Shown here: positions 1 to 11,029 of the stretch, in pieces
How the letters are laid out: every line of letters begins with the position of its first letter
Numbering within the stretch: position 1 is the first letter of the stretch
Notes under the pieces: generated by a model
What the model saw: the letters and a program-made list of their open reading frames with translations, nothing else
Databases searched by the model: none
What the model was told of the DNA's origin: nothing
DNA from: Mytilus edulis
Lineage: Eukaryota; Mollusca; Bivalvia; Mytilida; Mytilidae
Reading direction: 5' to 3'
DNA length: 64,000 bases
Assembly: GCF_963676685.1 (NCBI RefSeq)
Contig: NC_092355.1
Span: 64,921,006 to 64,985,005 of the forward strand
Program-made: the position numbers and the translations under genes

Positions 1-457
1 GACACGTGTCTGTAAACGGACGTCAGTTTGGAGGAGTTGCTGCTTCAAATGAATACGTATTTATTGGAAAGAAAGGAAACATAGCAGTACTTGATCGTCA
101 GGGAAAAGTCATTCGTTCTGTCAAAACAATAAGCAGTTCAGTTAAAAAGTATATAACATTAGATAGAACTGGTCACATCTATTACAGTGACAACGAAGCA
201 GTTTGTTGCATGAGAAATGACGGTGAATATCGTTTTATATATAAACCACCAGAAAACAATATATAGTGCATTGAATAGCGATAGATAGCTACGGCTATGT
301 GTATATCATTGTAGACAATCAATATGTGTGGAGACTGGGACCGGATGGGAAATTTGTCGACATACTTGTGAATGGAGAAGGCTCGGAAGCTCTCATGTTT
401 ATCTGTTTTAACAAAGAATGCACACAATTGTACATCTCATGTGAAAATAGAGTTTAG
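1..457 (+). pseudogene. C-terminal fragment of NHL/TRIM-like beta-propeller protein, frameshifted
   Basis: The reading frame is open from the window edge to a TAG at 264-266. It has the flavour of the NHL-repeat propeller of molluscan TRIM2/3-like B-box proteins: blades such as GGVAASNEYVFIG, then GNIAVLDRQGKVI, then GHIYYSDNEAVCCM. A second stretch in another frame, about 275-457, continues the same architecture (YGYVYIIVDNQYVWRLGPDG, then MFICFNKECTQLYIS) and ends at TAG 455-457. The two pieces read as one protein only if a small indel near 260-275 is allowed, so I call it a frameshifted pseudogene or an assembly error. The 5' part lies outside the window. Such proteins are usually cytosolic, with ubiquitin-ligase or scaffold roles; no RING or B-box is visible here. 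Family assignment is from recognition only. Confidence 0.55.
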
Positions 458-1000
458 TTTACCGCCAGAAATATACTAGTCAACAAAAGAAACGACGCAC
501 AAGTTTGAACTAAAAGTTTTAATGAAATATAATAAAAAGGAAAAACTGTCAAATTATCCAATGAAAAACATGCATTTACAAAGCAAATGTATATGATTAA
601 AACGATCTGACAAAATTGGAAAGTTTGAAAATACCGAGTTATTTATTAAACACAGGGGACAAATTTATTATGCGGGAAAAGATGACAAAAATCGGCACTT
701 TATTTTGAAGATGAGAATTAAGTATTCAAATATGTTCAAAGGCAGTCAGAATTTTAAGATGACCATGTTTATTTTCACAAATTGTAAGTTCTGATATCGA
801 TTTTTGAATTTTTGGGTCAAATTACGTTTTTTGAAATAACAAAAATGGAAAATACAAAAAATCGCGTTTTTGCCTTAAATCAATGGGTTTGCTGAGAAAA
901 TAACACTCTGTAAAAAGTAGACCAATAGGGCAATTATTTATCTCGGTACAGTGTATCCAATTTCATTATATATGGAAAATACCTTGCCTTGTATCGTGTT
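458..1000. other. AT-rich non-coding stretch
   Basis: No convincing exon, tandem repeat or TIR pair seen. Probably the 3' flank of the propeller fragment. Confidence 0.5.
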
Positions 1001-1009
1001 TGTTTTTGT

Positions 1010-1320
1010 TGACAAGTATAGTACAAAAATTCGGTCGTAACTACAATCCCGTACCCTTTCCTGATTGTGACCTAACGAATTTGACTTATTACGGGGATTG
1101 CAATTACATGAGAAACATGACGGATGACACATGGGAAGCAGTATCTGCTACTTCCGGTGCACACTAGATCACTGCCGGTTTTCTGTGGCCTCGTGTTGCT
1201 CAGTCTTTAGTTTTCTATGTCGTGTTTTGTTTACTGTTTAATGTCTTTTTGTCTTCGTTTTATTACCATGGTATTGTCTTTTCTAACATACTTATTAATA
1301 ATTCAATAATGTTCTGATCC
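1010..1320 (+). mobile_element. 3' tail of a Penelope-like retroelement
   Basis: This segment aligns by eye with the tail of the element at 62100-62830. Both share a 'CAATCCC..TACCCT' block, 'TTGACTTATTAC', 'AACATGACGG' and 'GTTGCTCAGTCTTT', in the same order and orientation. The same tail appears reversed at 4910-5110, 45400-45610, 54040-54260 and 61735-61950. No reading frame is left. Inference: a 5'-truncated retro-copy. Confidence 0.55.
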
Positions 1321-1359
1321 TTATTTAGAAGTGATCTGATCTCAAAACAGAATGAAAAT

Positions 1360-2175
1360 CATTATTTGATTTTGACAACCTATGAAGACATATATGTTTT
1401 TGTCCCGGCTGATAAAGCTGCTAATAATATAATTATTGGTTGACGTAAATTTTACATTCAGGTTCTGCAAAAGGAAATCACGAATTCACCAACATTCCAA
1501 CTGACTCCATTTTCAGAAAACGAAATCTTTAACACACATACACTTTTAGCTACTTTTTTTACAAGCAAAACCAAATACAATGAAAGTTCAAACTTTGTAC
1601 TGGGTTCCGAGGCTACACAAAACACCTTACAAATTTAGATTTATTTCCTCTTCAAGCCATTGTTCCACTACTAAATTGTATATTCTACTTATTAGTTCAC
1701 TTTGTACAATCAAAAACCTGATAACAAATCGTTCAAATAAGGCCTTTGAAAATAGTGGAAATAATTACTTTTGGAGTGTCAAACACTCGTTGGAAGTATG
1801 CATGTATTGGTGTTTTTGAATCTCTTCAAAGTTTTTTTTATATCGCTTTGCCTCATATTCTTATTAAGAAAAAAATCACACATATATTGGCTCTCAATAA
1901 TGACGACTCCCTCGATCTTGATAGCTTTATCATTAACGGGAAGCTTGATACAAAAATTTATGATAAAAGAGATGACTTTTTATTTCCTATCTTTAATCAT
2001 TCATTTTTAGATGGTGACGTTCTTGTTATGATACGGGTTATGTTCTTCTCATATATTTTATGATGATATAATACTTAACCCCTAACAGCAGGGATTGTGC
2101 TGGTATGTCCGTAACTGCTAGTAGTCCTTTGTTAATTTATGTATTATTGTCATTTTGTTTAGTTTCTTTTGTTAC
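1360..2175 (+). mobile_element. Penelope-like reverse transcriptase relic with internal deletion
   Basis: Frames give the signatures of the mussel Penelope-like RT in order: a FVPADKAANN-like stretch near 1400-1440, the finger motif LYWVPRLHKTPYKFRFISSS at about 1598-1660, a Trp/Ser-rich segment near 1770, a DLDSF..GKLDTKIYDKRDDF motif at about 1915-1980, then FLDGDV near 2010. Immediately afterwards the sequence jumps to the very end of the ORF (VMFFSYIL) and the 3' tail, which ends in a run also seen at 27050-27240 (reverse), 46400-46600 and 55060-55250. The catalytic YxDD region and thumb are missing and several frameshifts are present. It is a dead copy with a large internal deletion. Confidence 0.7.
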
Positions 2176-2224
2176 CTATGCTACCGAAAGTTGAATTTGA
2201 AGTTAAGTATACACAGCCAAATTT

Positions 2225-2700
2225 TGCTCACGTGAATTTCACGTGAATCTCATTTCACGTGAATTTCACATGAATTTCATGTTAATTTCACGTGAATTTC
2301 ACATGAATTTCACGTGAAGCGATTTCACGTGAAATTCACATTAACTTTTCACGTTAATTTCACGTGAAGAGATTTCACGTGAAATTCACATTAAATTTTC
2401 ACGTGAATTTCATGTGAAATTATTTCACATGAATTTCACGTAAAAATTTCACGTGAATTTCACGTGAAATAATATAAATGGTGTCTAAGTTATAAAAAAT
2501 TAACTGAAAATTAATAATTTTGTCAACATCTCATACCTTGTATTATATGTATCATATATTCCCTGGGAATCTCAATTTAATTTAAAAATTTATATTTTCA
2601 CGTGAAATTCACGTGAATATTTCACGTTAAATTCACTTGAAAAAATTCATGTTAAATTCACGTGAAAAATTTCACATTAAATTCACATGAAATAAACATG
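2225..2700. repeat. Array of TTCACGTGAA palindromes
   Basis: Dense degenerate tandem array of a 10-bp palindrome, TTCACGTGAA, alternating with TTCACATGAA, TTCATGTGAA and TTCACGTTAA variants. I count about 11 intact CACGTG cores between 2228 and 2470 and about 3 more in a second block at 2597-2672, separated by roughly 120 bp of AT-rich DNA. Spacing of strong copies is commonly 10-20 bp. CACGTG is a canonical E-box core, but nothing here proves regulatory use. Confidence 0.85.
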
Positions 2701-4430
2701 AATCAAAACTCCTGTGAAATTTATGTTTCATTTTATCTGAATTAAACCATGAGTTCATAAGAGAAATTTAAATTTATTGAGTTAAAGTTTTGCAATATGA
2801 AAACAAATTCACATGAATTTTACACATACTATTGTTCATTTCAGTTTTGCAAAATTGAATCATTTCAAAGCTGTTATTCTTTGTGTCTAAAGATGTACAG
2901 AAAAGAAGGACATAGAACCAATGTTAATGGTTAATAGTTATCCTTTTTTAAGCACGGATTATCTCCCTTGATAGTGGAATAAATGCAACTACAAAAATAT
3001 GTTGGTCTTGAAATATATTTTTTTTTATCACTGTTTATATTTATCTCTAGTAGAATCACAAAAATGGAATTTTGTATACATGTGTAACTTATTTGAATTT
3101 CAAATTCATAGATGCATATATTATAGTGCTGGACTAATTGATTTACTGGTAATGTTTCTATAATTATTAATTTGTAAGCTTAATTACTTTCACACATCTT
3201 ATGTTTTCTTTACTTTAATACTTTTAAAAAATGAAGGTAACTCCAACTTATGAAATAGATTACTGTTACTGTAATAGATTCTTTACTTCCCATTTCTTCA
3301 AAGAAAAAAAGGATAATAGATCATTTACTTCCAAATATGAGTTATCTCCCTTTTTTACTGTGCATGAAACTTTTCCTCAAACCAAGGATTTGTATAGAAA
3401 GATTACAGTAAGTGTATCCAGTACCACAAGATAACAGTATTTAAAGGCTGTTAGATTTCAATTTAGGACCAGAACCAATCTTTTGGAATAAGCTATTGTT
3501 TGCTCTAAATTATATATTTATATAGCTGTTTTTTACCTTCATGTTTTTCATAGTTTTTACAGTATTTAGGAACTATACAAATCCTTGCTCAAACTATTAA
3601 ATTAAAGTCCAAAAAAATTGTGAGCAATTTGAATTTGCACATAAGTTTAACATTAACTAGTACATGTGAATAAAAACAGTAAGCATACAGAAAAGAGTTT
3701 TATATGTACTCTATACTTTGTCAATAAATGTAAATTAATTTGAATGTATATTAATTTTTGAAGTTTCTATTTAAAGTGCAGTATAAAACTGCTATGCTTT
3801 CACAAATGTCAAAAATGTCTGATTCAACATGCATTTTAAAAGTGGTGAATGTTTAAATAACTTGATCCCTCACCCAAATTAAGGAAGAAAAAATATCATA
3901 TCAGGGATTATATGTGTATTGACTAGATAGCAATTTATTTGTTTAAATTGTACACTTTAAAAATATTCCATACTGTTTTTTATAATGTAAAAGGATTTCT
4001 CGATTTTCCTAAAGAGTTGATGAGTTGTCTTTGTTTGTCAAACACTGGGGAAAATTTAAACTAAAACATGTAAAAAGCTTAAATTTATCTTTATTTATAG
4101 TTATTATAATTTTTGGTATTAAATATTAGGTATATTTTAAGTAGTTTATTTAGGATTGTCCTTATTAACTCTGGAAAAAAGGTTAATGTAAAATTTTGAG
4201 TGTCCCCAGTGTGAGAAGACTTGTAAAAAGAAAAGGTACCGTGGGAATGTGGTAAACCCCCCCCCCCCCCCTTTACCCATAAAATTTGCTTCAGAACTGA
4301 TTTCAAATTTTTAATTATCTTTTTAACTTTATTTATAATGAATAAATTTATGGTCTTTAATATACATAGTGTCTTAGATGGATTTAGTAGGCTGTTTTTT
4401 GTCTGCTATTTGGACAGGTTGTTGTCTCTT
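2701..4430. other. AT-rich non-coding DNA with a 15-bp poly-C tract
   Basis: No recognisable exon. The only notable item is an uninterrupted run of 15 C at 4257-4271. Short open frames here show no protein-like composition. Confidence 0.5.
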
Positions 4431-4530
4431 NNNNNNNNNNNNNNNNNNNNNNNNNNNNNNNNNNNNNNNNNNNNNNNNNNNNNNNNNNNNNNNNNNNNNN
4501 NNNNNNNNNNNNNNNNNNNNNNNNNNNNNN
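4431..4530. other. Assembly gap (100 N)
   Basis: Exactly 100 N, the usual placeholder for a scaffold gap of unknown size. Nothing can be inferred across it. Confidence 0.99.
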
Positions 4531-4668
4531 ATTTCCTATGCAAAATGGATGGAACTCAGTCATGTCGATAACATCCTTACGTTCCAGTATTATTCATTGT
4601 CAATGCCTTATTTAACAATACATATTTTACGCTTTTGCCCAACAAATCTATATTTTCTGCATCAAGTG

Positions 4669-4752
4669 CACAGGCACTTGTCTCAGATTTTTTTCCCTAT
4701 ACAGTTATATTAAGGTATATAGGATATTTATTTTCTGAGACAAGTGCCTGTG
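4669..4752. repeat. Perfect 19-bp inverted repeat, 46-nt loop
   Basis: The left arm CACAGGCACTTGTCTCAGA (4669-4687) is exactly reverse-complemented at 4734-4752. It lies where P4H copy A differs from the related block in copy C (around 53090-53180), so it may be the ends of a small insertion. Confidence 0.85.
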
Positions 4753-4799
4753 ATCAATTAACATTGAGAATTTTCTGTCGTTTACAATGTCAATATCTG

Positions 4800-5990
4800 A
4801 TTCATTCAGTTTTTACTTATGAAATCATTTTATGAAAATAAGAACAATACATGTCACCTGGTTTCAGACTTGTTTTTCATACGACCCAGTCAGTTAACTT
4901 TTAATTCAGGTTATAAATGAGGGGCGAAATTAAGATACCAGAGGAACAGGCAAACTCATAAATCGAAAATGACAACGCCATGACTCAAAATGAAAAAGAC
5001 AAACACACAAACAATAGTACACATAGTACACAACAGAAAATTACAGATTAAGCAACATGAGTCGAACCCCGCCAAAATCTGGGGGTGATCTCAGGTGCAG
5101 GTCCTGCTCCACATCATGTGGTTTCCGTCGATTAGAAACTGTTGTGAGTGTCCTTTATACTATTTATTATGGTTAATTATATTAACATCCATTTTATAAA
5201 TGAGAACTTGCACCTTCGGTGACCTATATTTGCTAATTCCCCCGTTATTTGGTCTCTGGTGAACAGTTGTCTCATTGGCAATACTACCACATCATTTTAC
5301 TTTAGTATAGATCAGAACTATTGAACTAGGGATATTTGGGATGTGGAAATAGCATGACTGTATCTATTATAATTCCGGTTGTCGAAAGTAAGACGCATAA
5401 CTTTAGAATGGATAATGAGAGGGCGACACGCTTCTCGCCATGTAGGATACATGGTGGAAAGGGGGAATGTGGGATACAGGGTTGAAAGGGGGAATGTGGG
5501 ACAAGGGTTGAAAGGGGGAATGTGGGATACAGGGGGTAAAGGAGTGGGGATGTGGAATATATTGAGTATAAAAGTGTGGATGTGGTATAAAGGGGGTAGA
5601 AAAGAGGGAAGTGTTGACTATAATGAGTAAAAAGTAGGGATGTGGCATATATGGTGTAAAAAAGTGGTGATTTTGACTATGAGCATCCGTATCACACCCT
5701 TTTGGCAAGGTCTCTTCCAGTTGCCCTCATTTATAAGTTTTCATTGCATATTTCAACTTAATCTTTGTCAAATTATCTACACATTAGATGTTTCAAATTT
5801 TAGCTCTGTAGTTGGGTCTCTTCTATTTTGATGCTCTCCTTTATTGATTGTTTATGGTACCTGATAAAGAAATTACAGGACCATGTGCTTTTGTTCAGCA
5901 ATCAATAAACTCGCATTAGTATACACAAACTATGCAAATAGTTGATAACTTTTATTACAAAATAAATTAACATTACATCTGATAGCGAAA
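4800..5990. repeat. P4H 3'-flanking repeat block, copy A
   Basis: This composite block recurs downstream of P4H copies B (45270-46019 plus 47073-47460) and C (53150-54680 plus 55736-56148). Order: a reversed Penelope-like tail (about 4910-5110), a short dispersed repeat ending 'GTCTCATTGGCAATACTACC' (5150-5300), a minisatellite of 20-30 bp units built on GGGGGAATGTGGGATACAGG (5430-5680), then a conserved 3'-UTR-like stretch. Copy A is uninterrupted at 5585-5595, where B and C carry a MITE. The long minus-strand open frame across the minisatellite is a by-product of the tandem repeat. Confidence 0.8.
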
Positions 5991-5995
5991 CTAGT

Positions 5996-6020
5996 CACAT
6001 CCACACTGATAGAATCCTGG
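5996..6020 (-). pseudogene. P4H copy A, last codons of terminal exon (left of insertion)
   Basis: The minus strand reads a VWM-stop end like that of copy C (SVWM-stop), with TGA in place of TAA. A deletion of about 20 bp relative to B and C follows. The segment stops at CCTGG (6016-6020), where the 14.9-kb insertion begins. The rest of the exon resumes at 20950 after a second CCTGG. Confidence 0.7.
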
Positions 6021-6140
6021 GCTCGTATGCATAAAACATCTACACTTAAGTATTCCTCAGATTTAGATTTCACTAAGAATTCCCTAAGATAAGTAAAAAT
6101 CTTAAGTCGTATGTTATGATTATTTACATATTTATTACAT
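6021..6140 (+). repeat. Left end of the TATGCATAAA/CTTAAG element
   Basis: Begins GCTCGTATGCATAAAACATC and contains CTTAAG and 'AGATTTAGATTTCACTAAG'-type motifs. The same motif set is found in inverted order at 20700-20949. Confidence 0.6.
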
Positions 6141-6520
6141 TGGTTGCAATAAATTACATTGATTTCCCAGTTAAATAAAAAGCGATAATTTCACATGTGA
6201 AATAAACGTGGTTCTTTCACTCTCTGACGTCATACAACAATAGGCGTTGTCAAGACGTCGATAACGTCGGATCAAAACAAATTGTAAATGCGTAGGAAAA
6301 ACATATAGTCCCTTACATTTTCTACATTCATTTCATAAAAATAAAGCCATTTGACAATGTAATAAAAAATATAACTAATCGCCGTATTTGAATATCAAAA
6401 ATAAGACAACTTGTGACCGAACGCCGCTATGGATTAAACTCGTGCTGCGCACCGAACGCCGCTATGGATTAAACTCGTGCTGCGCACCGAACGCCGCGAT
6501 GGACTAACCCTTTCGGTGCC

Positions 6521-6610
6521 AAAGCGACATATATGTCGTTTGGGGGTTGACTGCCGAAGCGACAAATATGTCGTTTGGGGGTTGACTGCCGATGCGACAT
6601 ATATGTCGTT
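6521..6610 (+). repeat. piggyBac subterminal tandem repeat (x3)
   Basis: Three units of about 37 bp, each with a GCGACAnATATGTCG palindrome followed by TTTGGGGGTTGACTGCC. Position just inside the TIR suggests transposase-binding sites, as in other piggyBac elements; binding itself is inferred. Confidence 0.8.
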
Positions 6611-6782
6611 TTATAATTGGTTTTAATAAAACAATCATATTTTATTTCTTTTTGTCTTTTATGCTTTTGATATTCTTATATAATATAGACATTGTTGTAT
6701 TGAATTCATTATGACGTAATACGTTAAGTATATATGACGTCATAAATGTCAAAAGATCGTCTGTACTGTTCCCGACATAGCT

Positions 6783-9700
6783 ATGGAAGACAGTGACGGT
6801 GACATAACAGACATAGTAACTTCGGGCGACGAAGATTCTGACGATGCTGATGTTGAAATGCCAGACAATGTTGCAAGACAGCCTAACCCTTGGTTTTCTG
6901 TGGTAGACAAAGAAACGTTTGAGCTAGACGTTAATCGTGATTTCGAGGAACGGATTGGGCCGTGTGGATTTGAAGCCAATTTTTCACCGGTGGATTACTT
7001 TGATAAATTTTTAAAAACAGAAGATGATGACTTGATTGATCGCATTGTAGATGAAACAAATAGGTACATTATTGGTTTTATATGTTTCAAATTATAACGT
7101 TCTTAATTTTCTTTGAATGTATATTTATATGTTTCCGTAATATAATTGCGGTCTACAAATCAATTTTCAAAGTATTCTAAAATAACGCTCCAAAAGATAG
7201 CAGAGACATTTTTTCACAATATTAATTTAAAAGTTCTTGCTACCCTCCCACCCCCCCAACCCCTCATCCAACAAAAACACCAGTAATCCTGTATATCCAA
7301 TAACATATAACTGGTTTTGTCAACAGGTATGCCAACCAGTGCGAAACTACAGAAAATCCAACAAGACATGCCAGATCAAACGAATGGTCACCAGTTAGCT
7401 ATGCTGAGATGAGAGCCTTTATTGGTCTTGTTCTCGCGATGGGTATCGTAAAGAAATCCTCCATTGAAAGCTATTAGGAAGCGTCTGGTATCTCTGAAAC
7501 CCCAAATTTCAGGGATGTGATGTCCAGAAATAGATTTCAGGCAATACTGAGATATCTGCATTGCAGCAACAATACAACAGCAGTTCCAAGAGGTCAGCCA
7601 GGATACGACCCCCTCCACAAGATAAATCCAGTTGTTGAATTCTTCAATGAAGTGTTCGAACTTAATTATAGGTAAATGTCAACTCAAATATAGAAATATA
7701 CACAAGCCATTACGCGGTCATGTTTCCATGTTAAAAATCAACATAATTTATTGCTGGAACTGAGACGAATTTTGTCCTAATCATATTTTCCACTGCATAC
7801 TAACTGTCATTGATTTAACACTGGTACCTCTTGTTTCGGGAAAGATAAGAGTAAAAAAAAATCAATGTAATCAAAATTGTACAATCTGGTTATGTCGTTC
7901 ATTATGAAATTCTAAAATATACATATTATTTTTTAATGTATTTTTTTTTTAATTGAGACAAGACTTGTTGTAAATAGATTTTACGGATTTTCAGACTATC
8001 TCAAAACATAGTTGTGGATGAGAGAATAGTTGGTTTCAAAGGGCGTCATGTTTTGAAACAATACATTTCAAACAAGAAGGCACACAGATGGGGAGCAAAG
8101 TTGTTCGTCTTAGCTGAATCCAGAACAGGTTATACCCATCAGATAAATGTGTACAAAGGGAAACGAAATACAGAACGACATCCCAATGGACAAGGGTAAG
8201 TGAAAAAAAAAAGGGGGTGGTAACTCTGGATTTTCAGGTTTAGCGAAAATGCCAAAATAATATCGGCGAGATAATTTTTATGAAAATACCTTATCGGAAA
8301 AGAACACGAAAAATATTACTTTAATTGACTCAAATTAACATGATTGTTTCTGTAAATTGATGGCGACTGTATTGCGAATGAATATGACAATCCATGAAAG
8401 TAGACCAAAATTTACGCACATCTCCAGGTTTATACAGGGTATAACTTAATGACGCTGTTAATTAAGAAATGCCTACTTCTTATAATCAAGTAAGGCCGAA
8501 TATAAGACACGCATATTTACATGCATTTTGACTTGATAAAAAGTTCTAATTCTTACCTATTTCTATCTAATCGTTTCATTTTGTTATTGTCGGTTTTTCT
8601 TTTATTTTTTTTCGTCATGATTATACATGCAATATTTGTGACTGGACAAACACTCAATCAATCAATCAATTTTTTTTATAGATATAAATCGGTAATTGAT
8701 TTAGTACGTCCTCATTTTGGCAAAAACCATCATGTAACTATGGATAATTGGTTTTCATCACCTAAACTGATGAACGACCTAAGGAACCGGGGAACGTATG
8801 CAACAGGAACTGTAATAGCAAGACGGAAGGGCTTACCTGCAAGTTTTAAAACAGCTCGGCTCCCCAAATGAAGTGTTGTTGTTAAATCACAGAGAGATCT
8901 TTTGGCTATTTTGTACGTAGATCGGAGAAATGTGACTTTCCTGACAACAAGTGAAAATGCACGGTAAGTTTCTTGTTTTTCAACCCAGCTTTAAAAGTTA
9001 TTAAAATACAACGTTGTCAAAAAATACTTACATCGTGGAATATATGAAATACTTTCTTACACAATGTCAAAATTAACTATACAACAAAGTACAAGCTTGA
9101 AGTAACAGTCATGGCTAATAAAATTATAATATCACCAAAGTCAAAAATAGTATTATAATTAATACTAATAATCTATGTTTTTGTTTTTCTTTCAATGCTA
9201 CATGTTTGTAGTGTTTAATGACTATCGTTTTGTATTTAATATGCCACTGTCTGTTTGAGCCACAATTTAAAGGTGTGAAACTCTGGAGAAAAATTCTCTT
9301 CAACCTTCTTACTACAGCTACAGGTATGTCTCATCTTAAACATTTGCAAGCTTTTTTAGTTGTCAATTCAAAGCCTAACTAAAAGACTATGTGCTTATGT
9401 TCAGTTGCAAATATTTCATGCATTGCCTAGAACAAGGATAAGTTGATATAAGTACCACGTATGATTTTTTTCACTCGTTCCCGTTATCATTTCTTATCTA
9501 ATTACAAGTATATAGCTTACTGTTTGGTGTGAGCTAATGCTCCGTGTTGAAGGCCGTACTTTGACCTATAATTGTTAACTTTTTATACACTGACTTGGAT
9601 GGAGAGTTGTCTCTTTGGCACTTATACCACATCTTCTTATTTATATATATGTATATAATAGATTTGCACGGACTTAAACAAATAAACTTGCACTTAATAT

Positions 9701-10043
9701 TTTTTCAGTAAATGCATATATATGCTACAGAAACTGTTTTCTTGTCCAGAGGAAATTAGACCATGTGAAATTTCAAAACGCAGTAGTTCGTGGTTTGATC
9801 GGGGATTTTAGAGGAGGCAACAGAAGGAGGGGGAGAAGACCAGAAAACATTCCTATTGCAAATGCAATAAGGATTCATTTTCTTGATGTTATTCCTGATG
9901 GCAAGAGGCGAAAATGTGTTAAGTGTTCAGGTTATAACAAGTACAGGAAATCCCGTATATCAACATGGTGTTCTGTATGTGGCGTGGGTCTTTGTGTTGG
10001 TCGATGTTTCAGAGAGTTTCATTCATATGGACAGGAAGAGTAA
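6783..10043 (+). pseudogene. piggyBac transposase (DDE_Tnp_1_7 type), multi-exon, inactivated
   Basis: Exons read by GT/AG and phase: 6783-7063, 7327-7671, 7995-8195, 8682-8963, 9273-9323, 9709-10043 (about 498 codons). The acidic N-terminus is followed by RAFIGLVLAMGI (exon 2), VVDERIVGFKGRH with the first catalytic Asp (exon 3), HVTMDNWFSSP with the second Asp (exon 4), KLWRKILFNLL and VNAYICYRN (exons 5-6), and a C-terminal Cys-rich domain CVKCSGYNK..WCSVCGVGLC. Lesions: TAG at 7475-7477 where Trp is expected (SY-stop-EAS) and TGA at 8869-8871. Exon 4 ends with two codon bases but exon 5 also starts with two, so an exon between them has been lost; the third catalytic Asp normally lies there. 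Transposases of this family cut and paste DNA at TTAA. Presence of five or more introns is unusual for a mobile piggyBac and is the main oddity. Start chosen as the first ATG of the open acidic stretch. Confidence 0.92.
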
Positions 10044-10694
10044 ACAGTTGAATTTTGAAATATTATTCATGTAAAATACAGTGCAATAATAAAGGATCTT
10101 TTAACAAGATTTCATGTTGTATTAAACAAATGAGTTAAAAAAAGTCAAGGATTTTTTTTTTTCGCTGAAAATTCTTTTGTGTTCTCTGAAAGTTAAAAGA
10201 AAAACAAAAAAGATTTATGATTATTTCAAAGCGAAGAAATATTTTTAAAACATTTCTGTGTTTGTTGGTCCGAATTTCATGAAATTCTGTCAACGAACGA
10301 CTTCGTTTTGATCTTTTGAAAACACGAGTTTTTGTATAAACTTTTGACGTTTTCACAACGACGGCGGCGATATTTTATTTTTATTTGGCTGTAGAACGTC
10401 ACTCGGTGAAATCTTTATGGTGACGTTTCTAACGTCGGGAATTTGAATTCGGCACCGAAAGGGTTAAACTCGTGCTGCGCACTCGTTTAATCCATGCGTC
10501 GTTCGGTCACGCGTTGTCTTATTTTTTGATATTCAAATACGGCGATTAGTTATACTATAATGATTGATCAATACATACTTTTATAAAGAGCTGGGTTAAA
10601 TTGATGTCCGATGTCGGTATGTTAAAAAACAAAAAAAAAGGGGGTAGAATCATTTTTCCACGATTTCATAAATATATATATATAATATGAATAT

Positions 10695-11010
10695 AGGATT
10701 ATTGCATGCAGTGCTAGCATTGATTTCCTTAAAGCAAGTTTATTAATGTAGTTATTGGTTAGAACAAATAAAAATATGGACCAAATCAAGTACACCTTTT
10801 AGGGTGCGCTCGACTTAGTTACTCTGCACGAGGTATTTTGGAATTTACAGGTTGGTTAGAACTTTTTGTAAAAAATAAACACTAGCACATCATAGAAAAG
10901 CAAATGAGTAATCTATGTTTCAAATTTTATATCAAAAATCTCTTTATTAAAGGCCGTGGATTTTCTATAAAAATCTTGGTTTATTTGCCACAAAGTACTC
11001 TTTTTCTAAT
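10695..11010 (+). repeat. Dispersed repeat, copy 1 (second copy 48953-49265)
   Basis: Shares long near-identical blocks with 48953-49265, for example ATTGCATGCAGTGCTAGCAT, then CGAGGTATTTTGGAATT and ACAGGTTGGTTAGAACTTTT. In the second location it abuts a LINE C-terminal fragment, so it may be part of a retroelement 3' end. No coding seen. Confidence 0.8.
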
Positions 11011-11029
11011 ATGAGGCAGGCATTACCTG

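Larger units (their letters stand above)
6508..10463 (+). mobile_element. piggyBac-family DNA transposon, 3,956 bp
   Basis: Terminal inverted repeats CCCTTTCGGTGCC (6508-6520) and GGCACCGAAAGGG (10451-10463) are perfect over 13 bp. They start with the CCC typical of piggyBac. The right flank is TTAA (10464-10467). The left flank is CTAA (6504-6507), a one-base decay of the TTAA target. Three copies of a 37-bp subterminal repeat with GCGACATATATGTCG palindromes follow the left TIR (6521-6610). The enclosed gene is a piggyBac-type transposase with introns and two nonsense codons, so the copy cannot move by itself. Autonomous relatives likely exist or existed in this genome (inference). Confidence 0.93.
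6371..10553. mobile_element. Foldback (long-arm hairpin) element split by piggyBac
   Basis: The left arm starts ATAACTAATCGCCGTATTTG at 6371. It runs through 'AATATCAAAAATAAGACAAC' and 'GTGACCGAACG' to about 6432. The right arm, 10487-10553, is its reverse complement with a few mismatches. The central part is built of about 39-bp units ('GGATTAAACTCGTGCTGCGC' then 'ACCGAACGCCGC'), two and a half copies on the left. Removing the piggyBac element rejoins 'ATGGA-TTAA-ACTCGTGC', so the hairpin element was the older target. Confidence 0.75.

Noticed and set aside
5430-5680. CRISPR-like regular repeats
   Set aside because: Units are degenerate and contiguous without unique spacers, and the context is eukaryotic.
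5403-5708. 101-codon minus-strand frame rich in IPH repeats, and the plus-strand frame opposite
   Set aside because: Produced by the GGGATGTGG minisatellite; related frames at 45802-46050 and 54463-54711 are the same repeat in the other P4H flanks.
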